From the NCBI GenBank assembly GCA_964447205.1, contig CAYUSB010000018.1, forward strand, positions 84,461 to 148,460: 64,000 nt of DNA, given 5' to 3'. Numbering within the stretch: position 1 is the first letter of the stretch; each line of letters starts with the position of its first letter. Made by a program: the position numbers and the translations under genes. Source of the stretch: JAEUKH01 sp964447205. Its GTDB lineage: Bacteria > Myxococcota_A > Polyangia > Polyangiales > Ga0077539. The notes under the pieces were generated by a model. The model made no database searches, had not been told where the DNA came from, and worked only from the letters and a program-made list of their open reading frames with translations. Below are positions 54,562-63,394 of the stretch, piece after piece.

Positions 54562-55551
54562 TCACCGTGCCCGCCGCCCCTTGAAGACCCGAAACAAGAG
54601 CCACAGGGACGGCAGGAGCAGGGCGAGGCCGAAGGGCACCGACCCCAGGGTGAACACCAGGGTGGCCCGCGGAGCCGCGGCGCTCGCGGTGGTCACGTCG
54701 GGATAGATCACATACGGGTGCTGGGCCAGTCCCCACCCCGCCACCACGGACCCCACCTGCACGACCGTGGCCACCCGGGCGAGGCGAAACCGCCGCTGCC
54801 ACAAGGCCCACCCCGAGGCCAGGGCGGCCACCACCCCGGGCACGAGGGCTGCCATGCCCCGAGGCGACACCAGGCCCGCCCACAAATGCGGGGCCTGCCC
54901 GGCCACAAACGGAACCATCGCGGCCGACACCACCACCACGGCCGTCCCCACGGCGAGGGCCCGTCGACGGAAGTCCTCCTGCAGCTCCCCCTCGGTCTCG
55001 ACCGTAAGAAACACGGCCCCCACGTAGGTGCACAGCCCCAGGGCAAACACCCCGAGGGCCACGGACACGGGCCGCAGCCACGCCCCCGACCCGGTGACCT
55101 CCGACCCGACCACCCGGATGTCCCCCGACGACACGGCCCCGAGGCACATCCCCAGGAGCACCGGGGTGACCGCGCTGGCCGCCCCGAACACGCGCCCCCA
55201 CCGCCGCAGGGCATCGGCCTCCTGCGGTCCGTACGAACGAAACACAAAGGCCGCCCCCCGCAAGGCGATCCCCGCCAGGACGAGGTGAAAGGGCAGGAAG
55301 AGGGCCCGCCCGAGGGCCTCGTGGGCCGCAGGAAACCCCGTAAACAGCAGCACGATCACGAAGATCAGCCAGACGTGGTTGGCCTCCCACACCGGGCCCA
55401 TGGCGTGGGCGATGGCCTCGCGTTGGGCGGCCTGTCGGGGCCCCCGGGCCAGCAGGTCGAGGACCCCACCGCCGAAGTCGGCCCCGGCCAGGACCCCATA
55501 GGCCACCACGGCCAGAAGCATCACCAGGGCCAGGAGGTCATGCAGGGGCAT
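54562..55551 (-). CDS. cydB: Cytochrome bd oxidase subunit II
   Basis: Membrane subunit (329 aa) of the quinol oxidase. It has about nine helices, starting with HDLLALVMLLAVVAYGVLAGADFGGGVLDLLA (family signature) and continuing with ANHVWLIFVIVLLFTGFP and GLAQHPYVIYPDV. It pairs with CydA in the inner membrane, where quinol oxidation reduces O2 to water without proton pumping, giving a high-affinity, sulfide- and cyanide-tolerant branch. Its start overlaps cydA by 14 bases. Confidence 0.94.
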   Translation of the reverse strand: MPLHDLLALVMLLAVVAYGVLAGADFGGGVLDLLARGPRQAAQREAIAHAMGPVWEANHVWLIFVIVLLFTGFPAAHEALGRALFLPFHLVLAGIALRGAAFVFRSYGPQEADALRRWGRVFGAASAVTPVLLGMCLGAVSSGDIRVVGSEVTGSGAWLRPVSVALGVFALGLCTYVGAVFLTVETEGELQEDFRRRALAVGTAVVVVSAAMVPFVAGQAPHLWAGLVSPRGMAALVPGVVAALASGWALWQRRFRLARVATVVQVGSVVAGWGLAQHPYVIYPDVTTASAAAPRATLVFTLGSVPFGLALLLPSLWLLFRVFKGRRAR

Positions 55552-56884
55552 TGGGGGGCTCCGGGCTCGGGTGGGCCTCGGGCCCCCCGTGTTTCTCGGG
55601 CACCGGGGTGGCCGCAAACCACCGCAGCATGGCCACCACCACGGCCCCAAGGCCGAGGTACAAGACCGTAAACCCGGCCAGGGTGAAGACGGCCCCCGGG
55701 TCGCGGGTGGACGCGTCGCGGGTGCGCAACAGGCCCTGAATCACCCACGGCTGGCGCCCGGCTTCGGTCACGATCCAGCCCGCCTCCAGGGCGACAAACC
55801 CCAGAGGCGAACCCGCCACCAGGGCCCCGAGGAGCCACCGGGGCAAGGGCTTGTCCTTGCGGCGCCAGGTCACCAGCCAGAAGGCTGCTCCCAGCAGGGC
55901 CAGGGCGCTCCCGGCCCCGACCATCACGTCGAAGGCCGTGTGCACGAGGCCCAGATGCGGCCAATGCTCCCGCGGAAACTCCGTGAGCCCCCGCACCTCG
56001 GCGTCGAGGTCTCCAAACGCCAGGATCGACAACACCCCGGGCACCTCCAACGCCCCCCGAACCCGCTCCCCCGCCGTGTCGACCACGCCCCCCAGGACCA
56101 CCGAGGCCCGCCGGGCCGTGTGGAAATGGGCCTCCATGGCCGCGAGCTTCACGGGCTGGGTGCGGGCCACCATCTTCGCGAGGAGGTCGCCCGAGACAAA
56201 CTGGAGCAGGGCCGAGGCCGCAGCCAGGACCATCGACAGGCGCAGGGCGGGCAGGTGGTAGGGTTTTGCGCGGCCGCGCCACAGGGCCCAGGCCGCCACC
56301 CCGGCCACCGCGAAGGCCACGGAGATGTAACAAGACAGGGTGGAGTGCACGGCCATCTGCACCCACGCGGGGCTACGAAAGGGAGCCCAGGGGTCGACGG
56401 CCGCGGTGCCCAGCACCGTGCCCGCGGGAGGAGCCTGCATCCACGCGTTGACGGCCACCACCACCACCCCCGACACCGCCCCCGTCACCGCCACCGGAAC
56501 CCCCGCCCACCAATGGGCCCGCGGCGACAGCCGATCCCACCCGTAGAGGTAGAGCCCGAGGAAGATGGCCTCCAGGAAGAAGGCATACCCCTCCAGCGCA
56601 AAGGCCCCGCCCACCCACGGACCCGCCACCCGCATAAACCCCGGCCACAGGAGCCCGAGCTCGAACGACAGGGCTGTTCCCGAGACGGCCCCGATGGCGA
56701 AGAGGAGGGCCGTGACCCGGGCCATCCGATGGGCGAGCTCGCGCCAGTGGGGGAGGCCCGTGCGGAGCCACATCCGTTCGGCCGCCAGCATGAGGACGGG
56801 CATCCCGATGCCCACCGCGGCGAAGACCATATGAAACGCGAGGGAGACCTCCATCTGCACCCGCGCGGCCATGTTGGGGCTCAT
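55538..56884 (-). CDS. cydA: Cytochrome bd oxidase subunit I, CIO-like
   Basis: Heme-bearing subunit (448 aa). Heme ligand His18 in SLAFHMVF; GTALSFELGLLWP; FFLEAIFLGLYLYGWDRLSPRAHW; the quinol-site motif GRQPW (in EAGRQPWVIQG). The length and the loop between helices six and seven indicate the short-Q-loop form seen in cyanide-insensitive oxidases (CioA) rather than the long E. coli form. It is the second gene of a three-gene operon: its ATG overlaps the stop of a 63-aa membrane protein and its end overlaps cydB. No cydCD genes are near. Regulation was not seen. Confidence 0.94.
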   Translation of the reverse strand: MSPNMAARVQMEVSLAFHMVFAAVGIGMPVLMLAAERMWLRTGLPHWRELAHRMARVTALLFAIGAVSGTALSFELGLLWPGFMRVAGPWVGGAFALEGYAFFLEAIFLGLYLYGWDRLSPRAHWWAGVPVAVTGAVSGVVVVAVNAWMQAPPAGTVLGTAAVDPWAPFRSPAWVQMAVHSTLSCYISVAFAVAGVAAWALWRGRAKPYHLPALRLSMVLAAASALLQFVSGDLLAKMVARTQPVKLAAMEAHFHTARRASVVLGGVVDTAGERVRGALEVPGVLSILAFGDLDAEVRGLTEFPREHWPHLGLVHTAFDVMVGAGSALALLGAAFWLVTWRRKDKPLPRWLLGALVAGSPLGFVALEAGWIVTEAGRQPWVIQGLLRTRDASTRDPGAVFTLAGFTVLYLGLGAVVVAMLRWFAATPVPEKHGGPEAHPSPEPPNAPA

Positions 56885-57072
56885 CCCATCCCCGATCCCC
56901 GGAGGTGCCGGTAGAGGGTCCAGGTGAGGAGGGCGAGCCCCCCGAGCTTGAGGAGCAGGGACAGGGGCTGCATCCCGCCCTCCTGGGCCCCGCGGCTGTT
57001 GCCCACCGCGGCCCCGAAGCCCAGCAGGCACAGCCCCGCCAGGAGGCCCGCCACCAGCATCTGGATCGTCAT
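56881..57072 (-). CDS. Small membrane protein upstream of cydAB
   Basis: A 63-aa protein with two hydrophobic helices (about 5-22 and 38-56), a Gly-rich first helix and a polar link (NSRGAQEGG). The ATGA overlap with cydA makes coupling certain. Known small bd-oxidase subunits (CydX, CydS) have one helix and usually lie after cydB or in other positions, so this is not a clear match. It could be an accessory subunit or an assembly factor. Regular codon bias and the overlap support a real gene. Confidence 0.6.
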   Translation of the reverse strand: MTIQMLVAGLLAGLCLLGFGAAVGNSRGAQEGGMQPLSLLLKLGGLALLTWTLYRHLRGSGMG

Positions 57073-57139
57073 CGGGGACCATCATGGCCCGAGCCCGCGC
57101 GGCACCGCAACGGCCCCGTCGCGTGGTACCACCACGGGC

Positions 57140-58621
57140 ATGGAGAGCGCGGTCGAGGTCGATCTGTTTGTCATCGGGGCGGGATCAGGTGGGGTGCGGG
57201 CCGCCCGGGTGGCCGCGAGCCTCGGGGCCCGGGTGGCCGTGGCCGAGGAGCGCCACCTCGGAGGCACCTGCGTCAACGTCGGGTGCATCCCCAAGAAGCT
57301 CCTGGCCTACGGGGCCCACTACCGCGACCTCTTCGAGGACGCCCGGGGCTACGGCTGGGAGGTCGGGACCCCACGCTTCGACTGGCCCACCCTGCGCGGG
57401 GCGAAAGACAAGGAGATTGCCCGTCTCAACGGGGTCTACCAGCGGCTCCTGGAGCAGCGGGGCGTAGAGATCCTGCGGGGGCGGGCCAGCCTCGAGGCCC
57501 CGGATCGGGTGAAGGTCACCCTGCCCGACGGCTCGGTGGTGTGGCGTGGGGCCCGGCATGTTCTTCTGGCCACGGGGGGACGGCCCGTGCGGCCCGAGTT
57601 TCCGGGGAGCGAGCTGGCCATGGTGTCCGACGACGTCTTCCGTCTGCCCAGCCTCCCGGGGCGGGTGTTGGTAGTGGGGGGCGGGTACATCGGCCTGGAG
57701 ATGGCGGGGATCTTCCACGGCCTCGGGTCACGGGTGACCCTGGCCTACCGCGGGGGATTGCTCCTGCGGGGCTTCGATCACGACGTCCGGGCCCACGTGA
57801 CGCAGAGCCTTCACGCCCGGGGGGTCGACCTGCGGGTGCACACGGAGCTGGTGTCGCTCGTGCGGCGCGAGGACGGGGCCCTCGACGCGACCCTCTCGAC
57901 CGGAGGAGTGTTGACCGTGGACGCCGTGCTGCTGGCCGTGGGGCGGGTGCCCAATACCGAGGGGCTCGGGCTGGAGGGGGCGGGGGTGAGCCTCGACGGG
58001 CGCGGAGCGGTCGAGGTCGACGCGCGGTTCCGAACCTCCTCCCCGTGGGTGTACGCGGTGGGCGACATGGTCGACCGGGTTCAGCTTACGCCGGTGGCCC
58101 TGTCCGAGGGGCAGCGGGTGGCCCAGACCCTCTTCGGCAAGCCCGGGGGCGACCCCGACTACACCCACATTCCGTCCGCAGTGTTTTCGCACCCCGAGGT
58201 GGCCACGGTGGGCCTCACCGAGGACGAGGCCCGGGCCGAGGCCCTCGCCCGCGGCGGCGGGGTGGACATCTACCGCTCGACCTTCACCCCCCTGCGCCAC
58301 ACCCTGTCGGGTCGGGCCGAGAAGACCCTGATGAAGCTCGTGGTGGAGCGCGACACCGACCGGGTGGTGGGGGTTCATGTGGTGGGCGAGGACGCCGCAG
58401 AGATCGTGCAGGGCTTTGCCGTGGCCCTGCGCCTCGGGGCCACCAAGGCCCAGCTCGACAGCACCCTGGGGATCCACCCCACGGCGGCCGAGGAGCTGGT
58501 GACCCTCCGCGAGCGCCTGCCCGACCCTGACCACACGGTGCAGGTCCGTCACCTGTCGGAGGGGGCCCGCCCCAGGGCCCGCATCGTGCACCACCGCTGG
58601 GACGACGGGGCCGACAAGTAG
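57140..58621 (+). CDS. gor: Glutathione-disulfide reductase
   Basis: FAD/NADPH pyridine-nucleotide-disulfide reductase (493 aa) keeping glutathione reduced. FAD site GAGSGGVR (13-20), redox-active pair Cys44/Cys49 in GGTCVNVGCIPKK, NADPH fold VVGGGYIGLEMAG, second FAD motif VGDM, and the catalytic His446 in GIHPTAAEE. The spacing and KKLLAY after the redox pair match glutathione reductases more than mercuric or dihydrolipoyl enzymes. About 40 residues beyond the usual end (LSEGARPRARIVHHR) are lineage-specific. Divergent from the cyd operon by 67 bases; a link to oxidative stress is plausible. Confidence 0.92.
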   Translation: MESAVEVDLFVIGAGSGGVRAARVAASLGARVAVAEERHLGGTCVNVGCIPKKLLAYGAHYRDLFEDARGYGWEVGTPRFDWPTLRGAKDKEIARLNGVYQRLLEQRGVEILRGRASLEAPDRVKVTLPDGSVVWRGARHVLLATGGRPVRPEFPGSELAMVSDDVFRLPSLPGRVLVVGGGYIGLEMAGIFHGLGSRVTLAYRGGLLLRGFDHDVRAHVTQSLHARGVDLRVHTELVSLVRREDGALDATLSTGGVLTVDAVLLAVGRVPNTEGLGLEGAGVSLDGRGAVEVDARFRTSSPWVYAVGDMVDRVQLTPVALSEGQRVAQTLFGKPGGDPDYTHIPSAVFSHPEVATVGLTEDEARAEALARGGGVDIYRSTFTPLRHTLSGRAEKTLMKLVVERDTDRVVGVHVVGEDAAEIVQGFAVALRLGATKAQLDSTLGIHPTAAEELVTLRERLPDPDHTVQVRHLSEGARPRARIVHHRWDDGADK

Positions 58622-58651
58622 GGGCCCGCGCGACCGCATCGACCGCAGCCC

Positions 58652-59134
58652 CTATGCCCCCGCGGCCAGCGCCGGAGCCCGCGCCGCGAGGGCCGCGTCG
58701 AGGGCCGCGTGCACCCGCCCAGAGACCGCCGACACCACCCCCGGGTCATCGGGGTCGGGCCAGGACAGGGCCTCCAGCATCCACTCGGCCGCGTCGCGGG
58801 CCTTCTTGGCCGCCACGATGGGCATCGGGTGCAGGGCCAGGTCGAGGCAGGCCACCAGGGCCTCCAGGGCGCACCACGCGGCCCGGTCGCGGTCGCGGTC
58901 TGCTCGGGACGCAGCCCGGGCCAGGTCGTCGCGAGCCGCCTGCAGCGCGTCGTCGCCCACGGCCTTCGCCGACCAGCTCTGGGCTGTGGACACCGCGTGG
59001 TCGAAGATCCCCGCGTCGTGCACGAGGAGCTCGCGGGCCATCCCCGCCACGTCCACGAGCACCGCCAGGGTGAGGCGCGATCCCAGGGCCCCGTGCAGGC
59101 GATGCATCCGGGCGGCGGGATCGTGCCCGCTCAC
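58652..59134 (-). CDS. Hypothetical helical protein downstream of pilT
   Basis: A 160-aa soluble protein, Ala/Asp/Arg-rich and probably all alpha-helical (AARDDLARAASRADRDRDRAAWCALEALVACL). No family recognised. GTG start overlapping the stop of the double PilT gene by 4 bases means translational coupling, so a role with that ATPase, for example as an adaptor or regulator of motility, is possible. It converges with gor, 30 bases apart. Confidence 0.65.
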   Translation of the reverse strand: MSGHDPAARMHRLHGALGSRLTLAVLVDVAGMARELLVHDAGIFDHAVSTAQSWSAKAVGDDALQAARDDLARAASRADRDRDRAAWCALEALVACLDLALHPMPIVAAKKARDAAEWMLEALSWPDPDDPGVVSAVSGRVHAALDAALAARAPALAAGA

Positions 59135-61308
59135 GGACCGCCCATCTCCGCGAGCTGCTTGAGCACGAGGGGGTTGCGCATAAACCGGGCGGCCTCCTCG
59201 ATGCCCACGAGGCCCGCCTTCACGAGCTCGGCCACCGAGCGGTCCATGGTGACCATCCCGTCGCGGAAGCTGGTCTCCATCACCGACAGGAGCTGGTGCG
59301 ATTTGGCCTCGCGGATGTTGGCCCGGACGGCGGGGGTTCCCATCAGGACCTCGAAGGCGGCGATGCGCCCCTGGCCCTCGGCCCGCACGAGGAGGCGCTG
59401 GGACACCACGGCCAGGAGGGCCGCCGCGAGCTGAACCCGAATTTGTGACTGCTGATGCGGCGGGAAGACATCCACGATGCGGTCGATGGTCTGCGGGGCG
59501 TCGTTGGTGTGCAGGGTGGCCAGCACGAGGTGGCCCGTCTCGGCCGCGGTGAGGGCGGCGGAGATGGTCTCCGGGTCGCGCATCTCGCCGATGAGAATCA
59601 CATCGGGGTCTTGCCGCAGGATGAACTTCAACGCCTGGGCGAACCCCCGGGTGTCGGCCCCGACCTCACGCTGCTCGATGGTGGCGAGGCGGTTGTGGTG
59701 CACAAACTCGATGGGGTCCTCGACGGTGATGATGTGGCAGGCCCGCATGTGGTTGATGCGGTCGACGAGGGCGGCCAGGGTGGTGCTCTTGCCCGAGCCC
59801 GTGGGGCCCGTCACGAGGACGAGGCCGTGGCCCTTCTGCGACAGGTCGATCACCGCGGGCGGCAGGCCCAGGGTGTTGATGTCGGGGATGCTGTTGGGGA
59901 TGAGCCGGAGGGCGACGGCGATGGTCCCGCGTTGGTAGTGGGCGTTGACGCGGAAGCGGTGCTGGCCCGTGACGGTGAGGGCGAAGTCGAGCTCGCGGTC
60001 GAGCTCGAACGACTCCCGCTGACGGTGTGACAGGAGCGAGAAGAGCAGCCTGCGGGCGTCGCTGGCCGAGAGGACCTCGCCGTCGAGGCGCCGGAGTTTG
60101 CCGTGGATGCGGAAGATGGGCGGCGACCCGGTGACCATGTGCAGGTCGCTGGCTCCGTAGCGCAGGGCGATCTGCAGGAGGGTCCGCATGTCGAGCGAGC
60201 CGAGGGCGGGCAGGGCCTCGTGTTCGGCGGCGAAGCCCGCGACCCCGCGCTCCATGCCCTGGGCGTTGAGGCGAAACTCGTCGGGGTTGGTGGCGTAGGC
60301 CGCCCCGGTCTCGAGGGTGATCTGCTTGCGCTCGTAGAGCTGAACCAGGGCCCGGTTGAAGGTCACCATCCCCTCCCCCGCGGTGTCCATCACGTCGCCG
60401 AGCTCGTCGACCCGCTGCTCGCGCACGAGCTTCCGCACCGCCGGGGTCCCGAGCAGGACCTCGCACGCAGCCACCCGTCCCTCTCCGTCGGCCCGGGGCA
60501 CGAGGCGTTGGGCGATCACTCCCTGGAGGCACAGGGAGAGGTCCATGCAGACCTGATCGCGGAGGTGTTCGGGGTAGTACGACAGGATCCGCTGGAGGGT
60601 CTGGGAGGCATCGATGGTGTGCAGGGACGACAGGACGAGGTGGCCGGTGAGGGCGGCGGAGAGGGCGACGTTCATGGTCTCGGCGTCGCGCATCTCGCCG
60701 ATGAGGATGACGTCGGGGCTCTCGCGTACGACGTGGCGCAGGGCCCCGGAGAAGTCGCGGGTGTCGCTCCCGACCTCACGTTGGGTGACCACGGACTTGA
60801 TGTCCTCGTGCACAAACTCGATGGGGTCTTCGAGGGTGACGATGTGGGCGGCCCGGGTGTTGTTGACGTGATGGATCATCGCCGCCAGGGTGGTGCTCTT
60901 GCCCGACCCGGTGCTCCCGGTGACCAGGACGAGCCCGCGGGGAAGCTCCGCGAGGCGCCGGGCGGCCTCGGGCAGTCCCAGCGTCGCGAAGTCGAGCTGC
61001 CCGCTCGGAACGGCCCGCACCACGGCCCCGAGCAGGCCCCTCTGGTGGTGGAAGTGCACCCGGAAGCGCCCGAGGCCCAGACGGCTGACCCCGATGTCGA
61101 CGTCGCCCTGGCGGTCGAAGAGTTCGCGATGAACGGGCCGCAGGACGTCGGCCATGAAGGCATCGAGGTCGGCCCGGGTGAGGGCGTCGAGGGGGAGGGT
61201 CAGGAGGGTTCCGTTGACCCGGAGGGACGGGGGACGGGCCTCGGAGATGAAGAGGTCGGAGGCGCGGTCGCGCACCATGCGCTCCAGCAGGGACCACAGG
61301 TCGAGCAT
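59131..61308 (-). CDS. Tandem PilU-PilT twitching ATPase fusion
   Basis: One 725-aa protein with two full PilT-type retraction ATPases. First copy (about 1-365): Walker A GSTGSGKST (131-139), Walker B GEMRDAET (204-211), His-box SSLHTIDAS. Second copy (about 370-715): Walker A GPTGSGKST (near 500), GEMRDPET (near 575), LATLHTNDAP. Both keep Asp-box acids (TLEDPIEFVHED and TVEDPIEFVHHN) and arginines, so both should bind and split ATP. The second copy fits PilT better and the first fits PilU. In most bacteria these are separate genes and separate hexamers. ATG 61308. The downstream gene is coupled. It diverges from the AAA/TOPRIM pair; no other pil genes are in the window. Confidence 0.92.
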   Translation of the reverse strand: MLDLWSLLERMVRDRASDLFISEARPPSLRVNGTLLTLPLDALTRADLDAFMADVLRPVHRELFDRQGDVDIGVSRLGLGRFRVHFHHQRGLLGAVVRAVPSGQLDFATLGLPEAARRLAELPRGLVLVTGSTGSGKSTTLAAMIHHVNNTRAAHIVTLEDPIEFVHEDIKSVVTQREVGSDTRDFSGALRHVVRESPDVILIGEMRDAETMNVALSAALTGHLVLSSLHTIDASQTLQRILSYYPEHLRDQVCMDLSLCLQGVIAQRLVPRADGEGRVAACEVLLGTPAVRKLVREQRVDELGDVMDTAGEGMVTFNRALVQLYERKQITLETGAAYATNPDEFRLNAQGMERGVAGFAAEHEALPALGSLDMRTLLQIALRYGASDLHMVTGSPPIFRIHGKLRRLDGEVLSASDARRLLFSLLSHRQRESFELDRELDFALTVTGQHRFRVNAHYQRGTIAVALRLIPNSIPDINTLGLPPAVIDLSQKGHGLVLVTGPTGSGKSTTLAALVDRINHMRACHIITVEDPIEFVHHNRLATIEQREVGADTRGFAQALKFILRQDPDVILIGEMRDPETISAALTAAETGHLVLATLHTNDAPQTIDRIVDVFPPHQQSQIRVQLAAALLAVVSQRLLVRAEGQGRIAAFEVLMGTPAVRANIREAKSHQLLSVMETSFRDGMVTMDRSVAELVKAGLVGIEEAARFMRNPLVLKQLAEMGGP

Positions 61309-61554
61309 AGGGGATCGGGAGTGTAGTCGATCGCCCCCGCGGGGGGCGAGGGGGTGCGGGCCCTCGCTCTTCCTGCTGTGGTACGTTCACCGGGTCATGG
61401 CCCGGCCGCCGCTGCGTATCGCCCGACTCGAGATCCAGAACCTACGGGCCATCGAGCAGGTGACCGTCGATCTTCGCGACGCCTTCGATCGCCCGGCGCC
61501 ACAAGCCGTGTTCGTCGGCCCCAACGGCAGCGGGAAGACCACCGCCCTGGAGGC
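61299..61554. repeat. Direct repeat, copy 1 (AAA gene 5' region)
   Basis: Covers the last 10 bases before and including the pilT start, the divergent spacer, and the first 53 codons of the AAA ATPase gene. It recurs at 63395-63647. In the coding part the copies differ at about 10 of 158 bases, and only two changes alter the protein (Pro to Ser at residues 5 and 35). Confidence 0.93.
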
Positions 61555-62452
61555 GATCCTCCTGGCCCTCGGGCGACACGACCTCCTCCCCCAGGACAGC
61601 GCCAGCCTCGACGAACAGGTTCGGTTCGGGGCGGACGACTTCCACATCGAGCTCGAGCTGGCGAGCGCCGACGGCGGCACCCTCGCGGCTGTTTCGGTCG
61701 ATCGTCTCGAATGCGAGGGCGACCTGTCTGGCCCGGGAGATGGGACCGGCATCGCCTCCACGGAGCGCCGCAAAGTGCTTCGACGGCTCGACCTGTCCGT
61801 GGGGTACCTTCCGAGCCGAAGGGAACCCGAGGCGTTGGGGGACACGCCCGGTCCACGCGGACTGCGCGCGCGGCGGGAATCGCGGCGCCTCGTCGAGGCC
61901 AAACGCGCGCTGATCGGGCTGTACAACCGCAGCGTCCGCGCCCGCACGCCCATGACACCCCAGAGCCCCTTCCTGCGCATACAGGACTTCTGGCAGCGCT
62001 TCGCCGAGGACGACCGCGTGCTCGACGTCATCGCTGCGAGCGAGAGACCCGCGGATGGCGACGAGGTGGTTTTGCGCGCGCCGGGCCCGATCCCCGACGA
62101 TGTGACCAGCCTCACCCGGGCGCGTTTGTTAGCTTCCGCGCGGCCTGACATCCCGCGGATGGTTCCGCTGGGTCGCCTGAGCGACGGGCAGCTCGCTGTC
62201 CTGCGTTTCGCGTCCGTGCTCCTCCTCGGGGACCGCCCCCTCGATCTGCTGCTGGTGGACGAACCCGAGCAACATCTTCACCCGCGCTGGCACCACCAGC
62301 TCCTGGCCTCACTCCGCGAACTCGCGCCTGAGACGCAGATCCTGGTCGCGACGCACAGCCCCGACGTCGTGGCTTCGGTGCAGAGCTACGAGCGCTTCAC
62401 CTTCGGGGACGTGGTCCGCTTCGGTCTCGCGGTCCCTGACGCGGCGGAGTGA
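61397..62452 (+). CDS. ABC-type AAA ATPase of putative defence pair
   Basis: A 351-aa SMC/ABC-fold ATPase related to AAA_15/AAA_21 and OLD-type proteins. It begins with RIARLEIQNLRAIEQVTVDL, the usual first strands, then Walker A GPNGSGKTT (41-49). The signature helix reads LSDGQLAVLRFAS (about 260), Walker B LLLVDEPEQHLHP (about 282) and the H-loop ATHSPDVV (about 310). No coiled-coil arm or TOPRIM domain is attached; the TOPRIM-like activity is in the next gene, which overlaps it. In PARIS and split OLD-like systems such an ATPase senses a phage protein and controls the nuclease. Base use is less GC-skewed than pilT. ATG 61397. Confidence 0.85.
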   Translation: MARPPLRIARLEIQNLRAIEQVTVDLRDAFDRPAPQAVFVGPNGSGKTTALEAILLALGRHDLLPQDSASLDEQVRFGADDFHIELELASADGGTLAAVSVDRLECEGDLSGPGDGTGIASTERRKVLRRLDLSVGYLPSRREPEALGDTPGPRGLRARRESRRLVEAKRALIGLYNRSVRARTPMTPQSPFLRIQDFWQRFAEDDRVLDVIAASERPADGDEVVLRAPGPIPDDVTSLTRARLLASARPDIPRMVPLGRLSDGQLAVLRFASVLLLGDRPLDLLLVDEPEQHLHPRWHHQLLASLRELAPETQILVATHSPDVVASVQSYERFTFGDVVRFGLAVPDAAE

Positions 62453-63276
62453 TGACCACCACGGTCTACGAGCTCTACCGTGGCGCGCCCGTGGTGTGGG
62501 TCGAGGACGATCTCACCCGCGAGGTCCTCACCATCCTCTGGGGGTACTGTCGCCTTCACGTTGCGGTCGCCGGAAGCAAGGCGGGCGTCGGGGCCCTGGT
62601 CCGAGGAGCGCCGCCGTCCCTCCTCGGCAGCGTCTTCGGCATCGTGGACCTCGATTTTGCACGGCCGAACCGGAGCGACTGGGGGAGTACCCGAGAGCTT
62701 CGTTTCGATGTTCACGAGGCCGAGAATCTCCTGCTGGATGCCGACTGCCTGGCGGCGATCGCGCAGCGGAATGGAGCCGAGGTTCGGTCCTCTGACATCG
62801 ATGCCTTCCTGTGCGCCCGCGCCGCGACGATGGTCTCTTGGATGGCGTGCCGGGCCACGCTCCGGGAGATCGCCGAAGGGCTGAGGTTCCCAACCGACCC
62901 GGCCCTCACGGAGGTGCCCGACCGCGCCGCTGCAGTCCGCTTCGTCCGAAGTGCCCCCGCGTGGAGCGACAGCCCGGGCGTCTGGGCGCGTTGGAACGCG
63001 ACCGGTGCCCTCGAAGGTGCCCTCGCGGAGTGGGAGAAGGACTACCGCGACGCCACCGCCAACGGCACCTGGCGTGGATCGTTCTCCGGGAAGGAGCTGT
63101 TCCGCGCCATCCGTGGGGAGAACCGATTCTGCCTCGACGCAACGCCAAAGCGGCTCAAGCCGTCGGCCGCCGAGCGCGACCTCGACCTCGCCCGGAATGT
63201 GGCCCGCGAGATGGTCGCTCAGGACCGAGTGCCCGAATCCGTGACTGCTATGCGGGACGCTCTCCTCTCCCGCTGA
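62449..63276 (+). CDS. TOPRIM/DUF4435-like effector of defence pair
   Basis: A 275-aa protein. The first 100 residues read as a TOPRIM fold: VVWVEDDLTREVL with Glu19, AGSKAGVGALV, then the DxD strand FGIVDLDF (Asp67, Asp69), followed by HEAENLLL (89-96), a motif seen as EIENYLL-type in DUF4435 proteins. The rest is helical. TOPRIM acids bind Mg and cut nucleic acid; in PARIS the partner AriB cuts host tRNA once released. That activity is inference here. Starts GTG 62449 or ATG 62452, both overlapping the ATPase stop, so the two are coupled. No antitoxin gene is visible. Confidence is high for the pair, moderate for the fold. Confidence 0.75.
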   Translation: MMTTTVYELYRGAPVVWVEDDLTREVLTILWGYCRLHVAVAGSKAGVGALVRGAPPSLLGSVFGIVDLDFARPNRSDWGSTRELRFDVHEAENLLLDADCLAAIAQRNGAEVRSSDIDAFLCARAATMVSWMACRATLREIAEGLRFPTDPALTEVPDRAAAVRFVRSAPAWSDSPGVWARWNATGALEGALAEWEKDYRDATANGTWRGSFSGKELFRAIRGENRFCLDATPKRLKPSAAERDLDLARNVAREMVAQDRVPESVTAMRDALLSR

Positions 63277-63394
63277 TACCCACGTCCCAGGAGGGCCGCA
63301 TGCTCCCCCTCCCACTCGAAGGCCGCGTAGACGGTGTCGCGGTGTTCCCACCCGAGGGCGCGGCTCGTGGTGAGGAGGTTGCCGACCAGAACCC
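63277..63394. other. Spacer between TOPRIM gene and repeat copy 2
   Basis: 118 bases after the TOPRIM stop with no convincing gene on the plus strand. A minus-strand frame (63404 to 63219) starts inside repeat copy 2 and gives a sensible-looking string at first (MLDRVLVGNLLTTSRALG...HRDTVYAAFEWEGEHA), then runs antisense through the TOPRIM gene end. It may be the remnant of a gene that once lay beside the second module copy. Confidence 0.4.

Noticed and set aside
61299..61396. Attachment site of an integrated element at the pilT/AAA junction
   Set aside because: The duplicated sequence is long and includes coding sequence, and no integrase or tRNA gene is present, so a paralogous module explains it better than a site-specific att duplication.
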